64,000 nucleotides of DNA, taken from contig NZ_JAUSYK010000001.1 in assembly GCF_030816855.1 (NCBI RefSeq), forward strand, positions 2,728,001-2,792,000, written 5' to 3'. Positions 8,646-17,862 of the stretch are shown one piece after another. The stretch comes from Arthrobacter sp. B3I4 (GTDB lineage Bacteria; Actinomycetota; Actinomycetes; Actinomycetales; Micrococcaceae). The notes beneath the pieces are model-generated. The model saw nothing but the letters and a program-made list of their open reading frames with translations. It was not told where the DNA came from and did not search any database. The stretch's first letter is position 1. Every line of letters begins with the position of its first letter. The translations under genes and the position numbers were made by a program.

Positions 8646-9749
8646 GTGCGAGTCCAAACCCAACCGCTCAAAGTCCAGGCCGGCCGGTCCGGGCTCCGTC
8701 GGCGACTTTCCGTGATCGTCCTGCTGATGTCCGTGCTGCTGGCTGCCGCGGGCTGCCAGCAGCAACCCGGCCCCCAGGCCCCGCGGGCCGGCACGCCAGG
8801 GCACATCTTCGTGATCAACCTTGAAAACAAGCGCTACGACCGGGTGTGGGGCAGCGGGTCCGCCGCCCCCTATCTGGCCGGAACCCTGCGGTCGCAAGGG
8901 GTGCTGCTGAGCAACTACTACGGAATTTCGCACAACTCCCTGCCGAACTACCTGGCCCAGATCTCCGGTCAGCCGCCGAACAGCAGCACCGAGCACGACT
9001 GCCACACCTACTCGCCCTTCGAATCCTCGGGCGTCGACTCCGAGGGCCGACTGCAGGGCGAGGGGTGCGTCTTTCCCGCCCAGGTGCCCACCCTCGCCGG
9101 GCAGCTCAGCCAGGCCGGCAAAACCTGGCGCGGCTACATGGAGGACATGGGCTCGCCCTGCCAGCACCCGGCCCTCGCCGCCGAGGACGGGCACGTCAAA
9201 GCCACCCCGGACGACCAGTACGGCACCCGGCACAACCCCTTCGTCTACTTCCGTTCCATCACCTCAACCGCGGACTGCGCCAAGAACGTCGTGAACTTCG
9301 CCGCGCTCCAGCGGGACCTGCGGTCCGTTGACACCACCCGCAACCTCTCCTACATCACGCCCAACCTCTGCCACGACGGCCATGACAGTCCGTGCGCGGA
9401 CGGAACTTCCGGCGGCCTGCCGACCGCTGATGACTGGCTAAAGCGCCAGGTTCCGGCGATCCTGGCGTCCCCCGCTTTCCGGCAGGACGGCATGCTCGTG
9501 ATCACCTTTGACGAGGCCGACGGCGGCGCTGTCGGGCCCGCGACCGGCGTCGCCGGAGGCACCGGCGGCGGAAAGGTCGGCGCCCTGGTGCTTTCGCCCT
9601 TCGCGGCCGCAGGCACCACCTCGGAGCTGCCCTACAACCACTACAGCCTGCTGGCCAGCGTGGAGGACATCTTCTCCCTCCCCCGCCTGGCCGGCGCAGG
9701 CGAACCCGGGGTCAACGCCTTCGGGGCCGACGTCTACCGGGCCCACTGA
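8646..9749 (+). CDS. exported phosphoesterase-family lipoprotein
   Basis: A 367-residue predicted lipoprotein of the phosphoesterase family that includes phospholipase C and acid phosphatase AcpA. The N-terminus has basic residues, a hydrophobic stretch (SVIVLLMSVLLAAAGC) and a lipobox AAGC with the lipidated cysteine near residue 38. Downstream, FVINLENKRYD corresponds to the metal-binding N-E-N motif, SLPNYL to the second metal-site region and ITFDEAD to the third. The GTG start follows AGGAGCTTAGAG. It lies 12 bases before a second member of the same family, so the two are cotranscribed and probably act on phosphoesters outside the membrane. Confidence 0.85.
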   Translation: MRVQTQPLKVQAGRSGLRRRLSVIVLLMSVLLAAAGCQQQPGPQAPRAGTPGHIFVINLENKRYDRVWGSGSAAPYLAGTLRSQGVLLSNYYGISHNSLPNYLAQISGQPPNSSTEHDCHTYSPFESSGVDSEGRLQGEGCVFPAQVPTLAGQLSQAGKTWRGYMEDMGSPCQHPALAAEDGHVKATPDDQYGTRHNPFVYFRSITSTADCAKNVVNFAALQRDLRSVDTTRNLSYITPNLCHDGHDSPCADGTSGGLPTADDWLKRQVPAILASPAFRQDGMLVITFDEADGGAVGPATGVAGGTGGGKVGALVLSPFAAAGTTSELPYNHYSLLASVEDIFSLPRLAGAGEPGVNAFGADVYRAH

Positions 9750-9761
9750 GAGGACACGGCC

Positions 9762-11450
9762 ATGGCACGACGACCCCGCACCTCCGGCCCACGGATCCTT
9801 GGCGGTGCTCTCCGGCTCAATACCGCCTCGCATCGCCGCAGGGTCGTGGCGGCTGTTGCCGCGCTGGCCGTCCTCGGCCTGCTTGCCGCGGTCCTGACCG
9901 GCAACCCGTTGACCGGCCCCGGCCTGTTCTCGGCGCCCGCCGCGGGTATCTCCAAGATCAAGCACGTGGTGATCATTACCCAGGAGAACCGCTCTTTCGA
10001 CAGCTACTTCGGCACCTTCCCGGGCGCGGACGGCATCCCGATGCAGAACGGGGAACCCTCGGTCTGCCTGCCCGATCCGGGTCACGGCAGCTGTGCCCGG
10101 CCGTTCCACAATCCGGCGGACAGCAATGCCGGTGCCCCGCACAGCCATTCCGACGAGCTCGCCGACGTGGACCACGGTGCCATGGACGGCTTTGTCGTCC
10201 AGGCGGAAAAGGGCCTCGCCGGGTGCGGCGCAACGGCGGCCGCCTGCCCTTACGGGACCAAGAAGACCGACGTCATGGGTTACCACGACGGACAGGACCT
10301 CCCCAACTACTGGGCCTACGCCCGGAACTTCACGCTCCAGGACCACTTGTTCGCCTCAGCGGCAGCCTGGAGCCTGCCCGCCCACCTGTACCTGGTGTCC
10401 GAATGGTCGGCCAAGTGCAGCACCGCCGGGGATCCCGCCTCCTGCGTCAATGCCCTGCAGAACCCGGACAGCGGCCCCGACCCGGAGATCATCCAAAACA
10501 CCCTGATCGGCAAATGCCGGTCCGGCCTGGATCTCCAGCCCTGTCAGGACGCCCTGAAGGCCGCCGGCATCAGCCCCGACCTGGCCGGCCAGATCGACCA
10601 GTTGATCAGCACCAGCTGCAAACCCACCGATTCCTACCCGACCTGCCAGGCCGCCGTCGACGCCGCCCCCGTGCCCGCCCCCTTGAAGAAGAAGCTCAGT
10701 GATACCGCCAAGAAGCTGGAGCTGCCTGACTATGCCTGGACTGATCTGACCTACCTGCTCCACCAGCAGCACGTCCCCTGGGCCTACTACGTGTTCAACG
10801 GCACGGAACCGGACTGCCGGAACGACGCTGCCACTTGCGCCCCGGTGAAGCAGGACGCGAAGACCCCCGGACTGTGGAATCCCCTGCTGTACTTCGACAC
10901 CGTCAAGGAGGACGGCGAACTGGGCAACATCCAGGGGCTGGGCAACTTCTACGACGCAGCCCGCAACGGCACCCTCCCCGCGGTCAGCTGGGTGGCCCCT
11001 ACCAACAAAGTCAGCGAACACGCACCCGCCACCATCAGCGCCGGACAGGCGTACGTCGCAGGGCTCGTCAATGCCGTCATGTCCGGACCCGACTGGGACA
11101 GCACGGCCATCTTCCTGACCTGGGACGACTGGGGCGGGTTCTACGACCACGTCGCGCCGCCGACCGCCGACGAAAACGGCTACGGCCTCCGGGTTCCCGG
11201 CCTGATCATCAGTCCGTACGCGAAGAAGGGGTACATCGACCATCAGACGCTAAGCCACGACGCCTACATCAAGTTCATCGAGGACGACTTCCTGCACGGC
11301 CAACGCCTCGATCCCGCGACCGACGGACGCCCCGACCCACGCCCCGGCGTCAGGGAAACGAATCCGCAGCTCGGAGACCTGACCAAGGCCTTTGATTTCA
11401 CTCAGACTCCGCTGCCGCCCCTCATCCTGGCGAATGCCACGACCTATTGA
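9762..11450 (+). CDS. secreted phospholipase C / acid phosphatase family protein
   Basis: A 562-residue protein with an uncleaved or long signal sequence (hydrophobic segment [18 protein letters not shown] at about residues 28-46). The family signature [19 protein letters not shown] follows, then DLPNYWAYA, and [17 protein letters not shown] with the metal-binding D-D and D-H pair. A cysteine-rich insert of about 180 residues (positions 140-330) is unusual for classical phospholipase C and is shared with actinobacterial acid phosphatases. ATG follows GAGAGGACACGGCC. Adjacent to a smaller lipoprotein relative; both probably release phosphate from exogenous esters or phospholipid head groups. 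Confidence 0.87.
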   Translation: MARRPRTSGPRILGGALRLNTASHRRRVVAAVAALAVLGLLAAVLTGNPLTGPGLFSAPAAGISKIKHVVIITQENRSFDSYFGTFPGADGIPMQNGEPSVCLPDPGHGSCARPFHNPADSNAGAPHSHSDELADVDHGAMDGFVVQAEKGLAGCGATAAACPYGTKKTDVMGYHDGQDLPNYWAYARNFTLQDHLFASAAAWSLPAHLYLVSEWSAKCSTAGDPASCVNALQNPDSGPDPEIIQNTLIGKCRSGLDLQPCQDALKAAGISPDLAGQIDQLISTSCKPTDSYPTCQAAVDAAPVPAPLKKKLSDTAKKLELPDYAWTDLTYLLHQQHVPWAYYVFNGTEPDCRNDAATCAPVKQDAKTPGLWNPLLYFDTVKEDGELGNIQGLGNFYDAARNGTLPAVSWVAPTNKVSEHAPATISAGQAYVAGLVNAVMSGPDWDSTAIFLTWDDWGGFYDHVAPPTADENGYGLRVPGLIISPYAKKGYIDHQTLSHDAYIKFIEDDFLHGQRLDPATDGRPDPRPGVRETNPQLGDLTKAFDFTQTPLPPLILANATTY

Positions 11451-11513
11451 CGGCCCTCCGCGATGCTAAGGTTGCTTATTATTTAGGGTCGCCGGAGTTG
11501 AAAGGCAAGAAGC

Positions 11514-12377
11514 ATGACGCTGGAGAAGAAGCAGTCGCCCGACGGCGGCGTGCAGGGCGAAGTCAGGCAAGACCGGTTTGTCGGGAGCAGCGACCTCACG
11601 CGCTGGGACACCCGGCTTGGCCGGTTCCTGGCCGCGGTGGTCGGGCGGATCAGCCGGGCTCTCGGGCCGCATGCGGCCCTGATCCTCACCCTTGCCATTG
11701 GCGCGGCCCTTGCTGCCTCGCTTACTGCGGTGTTCGCCCAGGTCTACGAGTCGGTCGTCGAAGCCGACGGCGTCGCAGGTCTGGACCATCCCGTCCTGGC
11801 GGCGGCCAAGACCCTGCGCTCGCCCGAATTGGACATCGTCACGACCGGCTACACCGACGTCGGCGGCACCATCGGCATGCCGATCCTCGCCGTCACCGTT
11901 ATGACGATCCTCGCCCTGCGGCGCCGCTCCTGGACTCCGGTGATCCTGATCGTCGTCGCCGGCGCAGGGTCGCTGCTCATGACCATCGCGGGCAAGTCAC
12001 TCGTCGGAAGGACCCGCCCGCCGCTGTCGGATGCCGTTCCGCCGTACGAACACTCGGCTTCCTTCCCCAGCGGCCACTCGCTGAACGCCGTCGTTATTGC
12101 TGGGATCGTCGCCTACCTCATCATCCTGCGACTGAAGTCGCCCCGCGCCCGGCTCATCACAGCGCTCCTCGCGGCGGCGTTCGCCATCACGATCGGGCTC
12201 AGCCGGGTGTACCTGGGCCACCACTGGCTCACCGACGTCCTCGCCGCGTGGGCCCTGGGCGCCGCGTGGCTGGCGTTCGTCATCACGGCCCATCGGCTCT
12301 ACCTCACCGCCCGCACCCACCACCTGGCCCACCGCGGACACGGCCCGGGCGCGGGCGGGCGCGACATCGAGCCCTGA
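11514..12377 (+). CDS. PAP2-family membrane phosphatase
   Basis: A 287-residue integral membrane protein with about six helices. The three PAP2 catalytic motifs are in order: KSLVGRTRPP, SFPSGHS and SRVYLGHHWLTDV, the last containing the nucleophilic histidine. Such enzymes dephosphorylate lipid phosphates such as phosphatidate or undecaprenyl pyrophosphate. It follows two exported phosphoesterases by 63 bases, so a common phosphate-acquisition or lipid-turnover role is plausible. The C-terminus is a histidine- and glycine-rich cytoplasmic tail. Confidence 0.9.
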   Translation: MTLEKKQSPDGGVQGEVRQDRFVGSSDLTRWDTRLGRFLAAVVGRISRALGPHAALILTLAIGAALAASLTAVFAQVYESVVEADGVAGLDHPVLAAAKTLRSPELDIVTTGYTDVGGTIGMPILAVTVMTILALRRRSWTPVILIVVAGAGSLLMTIAGKSLVGRTRPPLSDAVPPYEHSASFPSGHSLNAVVIAGIVAYLIILRLKSPRARLITALLAAAFAITIGLSRVYLGHHWLTDVLAAWALGAAWLAFVITAHRLYLTARTHHLAHRGHGPGAGGRDIEP

Positions 12378-12520
12378 CCAAACAGGGCGGCTGCGTGGCT
12401 TTCGGGACTTTGGCCCTAGTCTTCGGCTTCGGCGGGGCGTTAACTTGTGAGCTGGGGTAAGCGCCATACGCCGTGGTGCTCCCGCAAAGCTCACAGCGAG
12501 CAGGAAGGCGGGATCGCCAA

Positions 12521-12736
12521 ATGAACATCAGGGACCACTGGGACCGCTTGGATCCGGCCACCCGGAAATGGCTCATGGACAACCCCGGATGCCAGATCCT
12601 CCCCCGGACCCTCACCACCGTCGTCACCAGGGAGACGGGGGAAGACCTCACGGACAGCCAGCACGGCGAGAAGGTTCTCTCTCCGGAGGACCACGAGTTC
12701 ATCCGTGCCAAGGCGAACGAGGGCTCGACCGCCTGA
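12521..12736 (+). CDS. conserved small hypothetical protein
   Basis: A 71-residue soluble protein starting MNIRDHWDRLDPATRKWL. The frame is open from 12473, but ATG 12521 has the better ribosome site (GCAGGAAGGCGG). It has no transmembrane segment and no recognised catalytic motif. It is rich in charged residues with alternating helices. Function unknown. Confidence 0.7.
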   Translation: MNIRDHWDRLDPATRKWLMDNPGCQILPRTLTTVVTRETGEDLTDSQHGEKVLSPEDHEFIRAKANEGSTA

Positions 12737-12830
12737 GCCAGCGCCACCGGGACCAGCGTCACGGGCCCGGCGTCACCGGAGCCAGCGTCACCGGGCGTGG
12801 AAGCCGGCGTCAGCGGGCGTGGAAGCCAGC
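12737..12830. repeat. short imperfect tandem repeats
   Basis: Between the small hypothetical gene and the oxidoreductase the sequence repeats CCAGCGTCACCGGG-like units; two adjacent copies of a 21-base unit (GCGTCACCGGGCGTGGAAGCC and a one-base variant) lie at about 12785-12827. It is non-coding and has no obvious function. Confidence 0.6.
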
Positions 12831-12847
12831 CAGGGGCCGCGTCCAGG

Positions 12848-13879
12848 CTAGACGGGCGCCACGTCGATCAGGACCTTGCCCACAACACCGGCTTCCACCG
12901 CCGCGTGGGCCTCGGCCGTGCGGGGCAGGTCAAAGCGGTGCAGCGGCAGTCCGGCGTCCTCCCCCACCGGCAGTGCCCCGTCGGCTACGGCCAGATTGAT
13001 GTCTTCGGCGGCAGCTCGCACCGCGTCCATGCCGACGGTGTACAGCAGCACAAACTGGTACCGGACGTTCAGGCTGAAATGCTTGCGCACGTCCAGGCTC
13101 ACGGTATCCCCGCCGTTGTTGGCGTACACGGCCACCGAACCGCGGTTGCGGATCACGGCCAAATCGAGTTCGGCGTTCTGCGCCGGGGAGACCTCTACGA
13201 TCAGGTCCACCCCCTCCGGCGCGATGCTCCGGATCTGTGCGGCCGCGTCGGCGTCCTTGTAGTTGACGATGTGGTGGGCGCCGGCGCTGCGGACCAGCGC
13301 AGCCTTCGCGGGGCCGCTAACGGTGGTGACCACCGTTGCGCCGGCCCATCGGGCAAGCTGAATGGCGGCGTGGCCCACCGCTCCCGCGCCTCCGGCCACG
13401 AGTACGACCTTGCCATCCAGAGCGCCGGGACGCAGCCGCCGGGGACCGTCCTCGGCGACGGTCAGCGCCCGCCAGGCGGTGATGGCCGGAACACCCAGGC
13501 TCGCACCGACGTCGAACCCCGCGCCGGCGGGAAGGGCAAAAACGTGCTCGGCCGGCAGAACTGTGAATTCCTGGGCCGTCCCGCCGTCCGCCCTCTGGTA
13601 GGCGGCCAGCGCCACCCAGACCGGGTCCCCCAGCTGGAACCGGTCAACGCCGGCGCCCAGGGCGTCCACCGTGCCCGCCCCGTCCTGGTTGGGCACGACC
13701 TCCGGAAACGGGAGCGGGCTGCCGGCGGTGGCGCCCCGGCGTGACTTCCAGTCCGTGGGGTTCACCGCGGAGACCGCAAGACGGACCCGCACCTCCCCCG
13801 GACCGGGGTCGCGGACCTCCCGGTCGACCAGCTCGAGAACCGACGGATCACCAGTGGCGCGGTACACAATAGCTTTCAT
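12848..13879 (-). CDS. zinc-independent NAD(P)H:quinone oxidoreductase-like MDR protein
   Basis: A 343-residue medium-chain dehydrogenase/reductase of the quinone oxidoreductase (zeta-crystallin-like) branch. The N-terminus MKAIVYRATGDPSVLEL and the catalytic-domain SAVNPTDWKSR are typical, and the Rossmann nucleotide site is VLVAGGAGAVGHAAIQLA. The zinc-binding cysteines of alcohol dehydrogenases are absent. The frame is open upstream to 14032, but ATG 13879 begins the canonical N-terminus. Expected to reduce quinones or enone electrophiles with NADPH. Stands alone, divergent from the ligD transcription unit. Confidence 0.88.
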   Translation of the reverse strand: MKAIVYRATGDPSVLELVDREVRDPGPGEVRVRLAVSAVNPTDWKSRRGATAGSPLPFPEVVPNQDGAGTVDALGAGVDRFQLGDPVWVALAAYQRADGGTAQEFTVLPAEHVFALPAGAGFDVGASLGVPAITAWRALTVAEDGPRRLRPGALDGKVVLVAGGAGAVGHAAIQLARWAGATVVTTVSGPAKAALVRSAGAHHIVNYKDADAAAQIRSIAPEGVDLIVEVSPAQNAELDLAVIRNRGSVAVYANNGGDTVSLDVRKHFSLNVRYQFVLLYTVGMDAVRAAAEDINLAVADGALPVGEDAGLPLHRFDLPRTAEAHAAVEAGVVGKVLIDVAPV

Positions 13880-13958
13880 ACCCAGACCTAACGCGTGCGG
13901 TTGCCGGAAATTCCCGTCCCAGCCGGGCACCAGGGTGCCACTGCGGGGCGCCGGGTGC

Positions 13959-13987
13959 TTGACGGCCCGGTGCCGGGCTCGTAGGTT
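13959..13987 (+). promoter_or_regulatory. candidate sigma70-type promoter for the small ORF-ligD unit
   Basis: TTGACG at 13959-13964 and TAGGTT at 13982-13987 are separated by exactly 17 bases. This is about 105 bases upstream of the 62-codon ORF that precedes ligD. No experimental support. Confidence 0.45.
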
Positions 13988-14092
13988 CGGAGTGTTCGAC
14001 GCCGGGAGGTCCTCCACCCGCGGGCCCCGCACGGCGTCCGTGGGTCATCGGTCGTCCCGGACCGACCCCGCCGAGAAAGGACCGTCCCCACC

Positions 14093-14281
14093 ATGGCGAT
14101 CAGTGACATTGGCCCCCGGCCCGCTTCCTTAGACGTGGACACCGTGACCACTGAGAACGCCTACTCCGCCGATGCCGCCAGGGATGGAGCCGGGAGTAAG
14201 TACGACCCGCCGGGCTGGACGGAACAACCGCCGGACACGGCCCCCGCCCAGCACGCAGAGAACGGGTGGCGGTCCGGATGA
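14093..14281 (+). CDS. small hypothetical protein coupled to LigD-Pol
   Basis: A 62-residue acidic, proline-rich protein with no hydrophobic segment. ATG 14093 follows GAGAAAGGA by a good distance. Its TGA (14279-14281) overlaps the ATG of the ligD-like gene (14278) in the ATGA arrangement, which usually means translational coupling. No family was recognised; it looks intrinsically disordered. The alternative is that it is only a leader that delivers ribosomes to ligD. Confidence 0.55.
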   Translation: MAISDIGPRPASLDVDTVTTENAYSADAARDGAGSKYDPPGWTEQPPDTAPAQHAENGWRSG

Positions 14282-15522
14282 CCCCGTCGAAAGCCCCCGC
14301 CGAGATCCTTGAGGTTGCCGGCCACGAGGTCCGCATCTCAAGTCCGGACAAGGTGGTGTTCCCCGAACCCGGGCTGACCAAACTGGACCTGGTCCGCTAC
14401 TACCTGGCCGTCGCGGACGGTGCGCTGCGCGGCGCCGGCGGACGGCCCATGGTGCTCAAGCGCTTCCCGAAAGGCATCGGCGCTGAACCTTTTTTCCAAA
14501 AGCGCGTGCCCGAAAACCACCCCGACTTCATTGACACTGCCACGCTGCACTACGCCTCGGGGACGTCGGCCGAAGAGGCAGTCATCCGGGACGCGGCCGG
14601 CCTGGCATGGGTCGTGAACCTTGGCTGCCTGGACCTCAACCCGCACCCCGTGCGCGCCGAGGATCTCGAGCACCCTGACGAGCTCCGCGTGGACCTGGAT
14701 CCGATGCCGGGGGTCGACTGGTCCCAGATCGTAGACGTCGCCTACGCGGCGCAGGAGGTGCTTGACGACGTCGGGCTGGTGGGGTGGCCGAAAACGAGCG
14801 GCTCACGCGGCCTCCACATCTTGGTGCGGCTCGCGCCGAAGTGGACCTACCGGGACGTGCGGCTCGCAGCCGAGACCCTCGCCCGCGAGGTCGAGAACCG
14901 CGCCCCCGGCCTTGCCACCGCGCGGTGGTGGAAGGAAGAGCGCGGCGAGAGCGTCTTCGTCGACTTCAACCAGAACGCCAAGGACCGCACCGTGGCGTCG
15001 GCCTATTCAATCCGTGCCCTGCCCGACGCCCGGGTCTCGACACCGCTCAGCTGGGAGGAAGTACGCTCCGCACGGCCGGAGCAGTTCACCGTAGTGACGG
15101 TTCCGGGGCGCTTCGCCGACGGCGGCGACCCGCACGCCGGGATTGACGACGCCGTCGGCTCCCTCGACGGGCTCCTCGCCCTCGCGGCCGAGCTCGGCCC
15201 CGCCGAGAAACCGCCCCGCGGTGTCGACGGCTCCGGCCGCAGGCAGTCAGTCATGCCCCTCATCGAAGTGGCGCGCACCAAAACCAAACCTGAGGCACTG
15301 GCGGCCCTCGAGGAATGGAAGACCCGGCATGGGGAGGCCGCACGGGCACTACATCCCGCCGACGCCCTCGTTGACGGGATGCGCGGGTCCAGTTCGCTCT
15401 GGTACCGGGTCCGGGTGAACCTGCAGCACGTCCCCGACCAGCAGCGTCCGCCGCAGGAAGAACTCATCGCCGACTACGACCCTTGGGCAGGCAAGGAATG
15501 GCCGGGGCGCACACGGACTTGA
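14278..15522 (+). CDS. ligD: stand-alone LigD-type polymerase/primase domain protein
   Basis: A 414-residue archaeo-eukaryotic-primase-like polymerase domain, as in the Pol module of the NHEJ ligase LigD. Motifs visible are VFPEPGLTKLDLVRYY, VLKRFPKGI, the catalytic aspartates in RVDLDPMPG, the GSRGLHI motif, and VFVDFNQNAKDRTVASAYS. The nuclease and ATP-ligase domains of full LigD are absent, so this is either a separate NHEJ subunit or a specialised gap-filling polymerase. No Ku gene lies in the window. ATG 14278 is preferred over GTG 14266 because of the ATGA overlap with the small ORF. Confidence 0.9.
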   Translation: MTPSKAPAEILEVAGHEVRISSPDKVVFPEPGLTKLDLVRYYLAVADGALRGAGGRPMVLKRFPKGIGAEPFFQKRVPENHPDFIDTATLHYASGTSAEEAVIRDAAGLAWVVNLGCLDLNPHPVRAEDLEHPDELRVDLDPMPGVDWSQIVDVAYAAQEVLDDVGLVGWPKTSGSRGLHILVRLAPKWTYRDVRLAAETLAREVENRAPGLATARWWKEERGESVFVDFNQNAKDRTVASAYSIRALPDARVSTPLSWEEVRSARPEQFTVVTVPGRFADGGDPHAGIDDAVGSLDGLLALAAELGPAEKPPRGVDGSGRRQSVMPLIEVARTKTKPEALAALEEWKTRHGEAARALHPADALVDGMRGSSSLWYRVRVNLQHVPDQQRPPQEELIADYDPWAGKEWPGRTRT

Positions 15523-15705
15523 CGCCCCCGCCGGCGCCCCGTTGCGCCCCAAACCGGCCGCACAAGTAGAAACCAAGTGGTCCGGCGTAGCTTTGGCCTC
15601 TGAACTCCGGTAACGACCACCCGTGACCGGAGCCGGCGAAGGTTCCTAGGATGCAATGTGGGCCGCCGGGGTCCTGCTGCCGGTGACAGGAATCGGGGTC
15701 GGTCA

Positions 15706-16626
15706 ATGAATCAGGGAAAGCTACTCGCCCTGGCCTGCCTGACGCTCGCGTTGCAGGCCGGTCCGGCCCTGACCGCAGCGGCCCAGCCGGAAGACCCCGC
15801 CCGGCACGGGCCGGCTGTCGGCAATGACGTCTCCTGGCCGCAGTGCGACGGTGAACTGCCGGACCCGCTGGGCTTCGCCGTTATCGGCGTCAACGGCGGC
15901 CGGCCGGAGACCACGAATCCATGCCTGGCCGCACAACTCACCTGGGCCGGCGGCACCGCCGCGGCCATGGCCGGGACGCCGGTTCCGGTGTACGTCAACA
16001 CGGCCAACCCGGGCCCCGACGGGTCGGGGTGGTGGCCCGCGTCGAACAGCTACGGCGGAAAAGACATCACCAACCCGTACGGCATGTGCGACGGCGCCTC
16101 CACTGCAGCATGTGCCTACCTGTACGGCTACGCCATGGCCTTCGACGACGTCAATTCCCGCGGCGTCCCCGAGCCGGCGCACCGGGTGTGGTGGCTGGAC
16201 GTCGAGACCGAGAACAGCTGGTCATCCGACACCGCGGCCAACACAGCCGATCTGGAGGGCATGACCGCGTACCTGCACAGTATCGGAGCGGAGGTCGGGC
16301 TCTACTCCACGGCGTACCAGTTCGCTGTCATCGCCGGCGACGTCGGCCCGGCCAGTATCCTGTCCACGCTGAAGGAGTGGATCCCCGGGGCGGACTCGAC
16401 GGCGTCAGCGCTGGCGGCCTGCGCTGACCCGCCGCTGGCACCGGGCGCGTCCGTCGTGCTGGTGCAATACGTGGAAGCAGACCTCGACTACAACGTCGCC
16501 TGCCCGGCTCCCGCACCTCCGTTGAAGCCCGCCGGTACCTCCACCGCGCCGGCAACGGTTCCGCCCAAGGTGGTGCTCCCCGCTCAGTCCCTGCCGCCAG
16601 GACGCACGCCGCGCAACGTCAACTGA
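15706..16626 (+). CDS. secreted GH25/DUF1906-like glycoside hydrolase-related protein
   Basis: A 306-residue exported protein. The signal peptide (LLALACLTLALQAGPALTAAAQ) is followed by a domain beginning GNDVSWPQCDGELPD, a pattern found in actinobacterial proteins related to GH25 muramidases and DUF1906. It includes an acidic WWLDVETENSW that could hold catalytic carboxylates. The C-terminal 55 residues are proline- and alanine-rich. ATG 15706 was chosen over the upstream GTG because it precedes the signal peptide directly. Substrate is unproven; peptidoglycan is a reasonable guess. Confidence 0.65.
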   Translation: MNQGKLLALACLTLALQAGPALTAAAQPEDPARHGPAVGNDVSWPQCDGELPDPLGFAVIGVNGGRPETTNPCLAAQLTWAGGTAAAMAGTPVPVYVNTANPGPDGSGWWPASNSYGGKDITNPYGMCDGASTAACAYLYGYAMAFDDVNSRGVPEPAHRVWWLDVETENSWSSDTAANTADLEGMTAYLHSIGAEVGLYSTAYQFAVIAGDVGPASILSTLKEWIPGADSTASALAACADPPLAPGASVVLVQYVEADLDYNVACPAPAPPLKPAGTSTAPATVPPKVVLPAQSLPPGRTPRNVN

Positions 16627-16653
16627 CGCCCGCTACGCCGTCGGCCTACCTTC

Positions 16654-17745
16654 TCAGCCGTTCGCTGCCACGGCGCGGATCTCGTCCGCGATGGTCTTGC
16701 CCAGCAGTTCGGTGCTGCCGCTGCCGCCCAGGTCCGGGGTGAGCGCTTCCCCGCCCCGTGCCAGGACGTTCTCGAAGGCCTGCACGACCGCGGCAGCAGC
16801 GGCACCCTCGCCGAGGTGCTGCAGCATCATCGCCGCACTCCAGATCTGGCCGACCGGATTGGCGATGCCCTTGCCCGCGATGTCCGGCGCTGATCCGTGC
16901 ACCGGTTCGAAAAGGCTCGGGAACCGGCGTTCGGGGTTGATGTTGCCGCTAGGCGCGATGCCGATGGTGCCCGTGCAGGCAGGCCCCAGGTCGGACAGAA
17001 TGTCGCCGAAAAGGTTGCTCGCAACGACGACGTCGAACCTTTCCGGGTGCAGCACGAAGTTCGCCGTGAGAATGTCGATGTGGTAGCTGTCGGTCCTGAC
17101 GTCGCCGAAGTTTTTCGCCATCGCTTCGACCCGTTCGTCCCAGTACGGCATGGTGATCGAGATGCCATTGCTCTTCGTGGCGGACGTCAGGTGCTTCTTG
17201 GGGCGGCTGTCGGCGAGGTCGAACGCGTACTTCAGGATGCGGTCAACACCGGTCCGGGTCATCACCGTTTCCTGGAGGACAGTTTCCCTGTCGGTGCCTT
17301 CGAACATCCGCCCGCCGATGCTGGAGTACTCACCCTCGGTGTTCTCGCGGACGACGTAGAAGTCAATGTCCCCGGGGACCCGGTCCGCCAGCGGGCTCTT
17401 GACGCCGGCGAGCAGTTTCACCGGCCGCAGGTTCACGTACTGGTCAAAGTGCCGCCGGAACTGCAGCAGACTGCCCCATAACGAGATGTGGTCCGGGACG
17501 GTGTCCGGGGAGCCGACGGCGCCGAAGAAGATGGCATCGAAGCCGCTGAGCTGGTCGAACCAGTTGTCGGGAAGCATCTTCCCGTGTTTCAGGTAATATT
17601 CGCCGTTGGCAAAGTCAAAGGCGGTGGTCTGCAGCGTGAAATCGAAGGCTTCTGCCGCCGCTTCCAGGGCCCGGAGGCCTTGCGGAACGACTTCCTGGCC
17701 GATTCCGTCGCCGGCGATCACGGCAATCTTGTGCGTCTGGGTCAT
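16654..17745 (-). CDS. tartrate / D-malate-type beta-decarboxylating dehydrogenase
   Basis: A 363-residue isocitrate/isopropylmalate dehydrogenase superfamily protein. The N-terminus KIAVIAGDGIGQEVVP, the active-site RENTEGEYSSIGG, the Lys/Asp region VVASNLFGDILSDLGP and the C-terminal FEPVHGSAPDIAGKGIANP are all present. The DHISLWG segment is characteristic of tartrate dehydrogenase / D-malate dehydrogenase (TtuC/DmlA) rather than LeuB. It oxidises and decarboxylates D-malate or tartrate with NAD. ATG 17745 follows AAGAAAG. It is near a hydroxyisobutyrate-type dehydrogenase gene on the same strand. Confidence 0.9.
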   Translation of the reverse strand: MTQTHKIAVIAGDGIGQEVVPQGLRALEAAAEAFDFTLQTTAFDFANGEYYLKHGKMLPDNWFDQLSGFDAIFFGAVGSPDTVPDHISLWGSLLQFRRHFDQYVNLRPVKLLAGVKSPLADRVPGDIDFYVVRENTEGEYSSIGGRMFEGTDRETVLQETVMTRTGVDRILKYAFDLADSRPKKHLTSATKSNGISITMPYWDERVEAMAKNFGDVRTDSYHIDILTANFVLHPERFDVVVASNLFGDILSDLGPACTGTIGIAPSGNINPERRFPSLFEPVHGSAPDIAGKGIANPVGQIWSAAMMLQHLGEGAAAAAVVQAFENVLARGGEALTPDLGGSGSTELLGKTIADEIRAVAANG

Positions 17746-17862
17746 CGGGATACTTTCTTGTCGGGCGTGGTGCCAGCCTGCCGGATCCAGCAACTGCGGA
17801 TCACCTTCTGAGACACCAGTGTAGGGATGAAGAGGCTGGATCCTGACGTCGCCAACAGCGCC

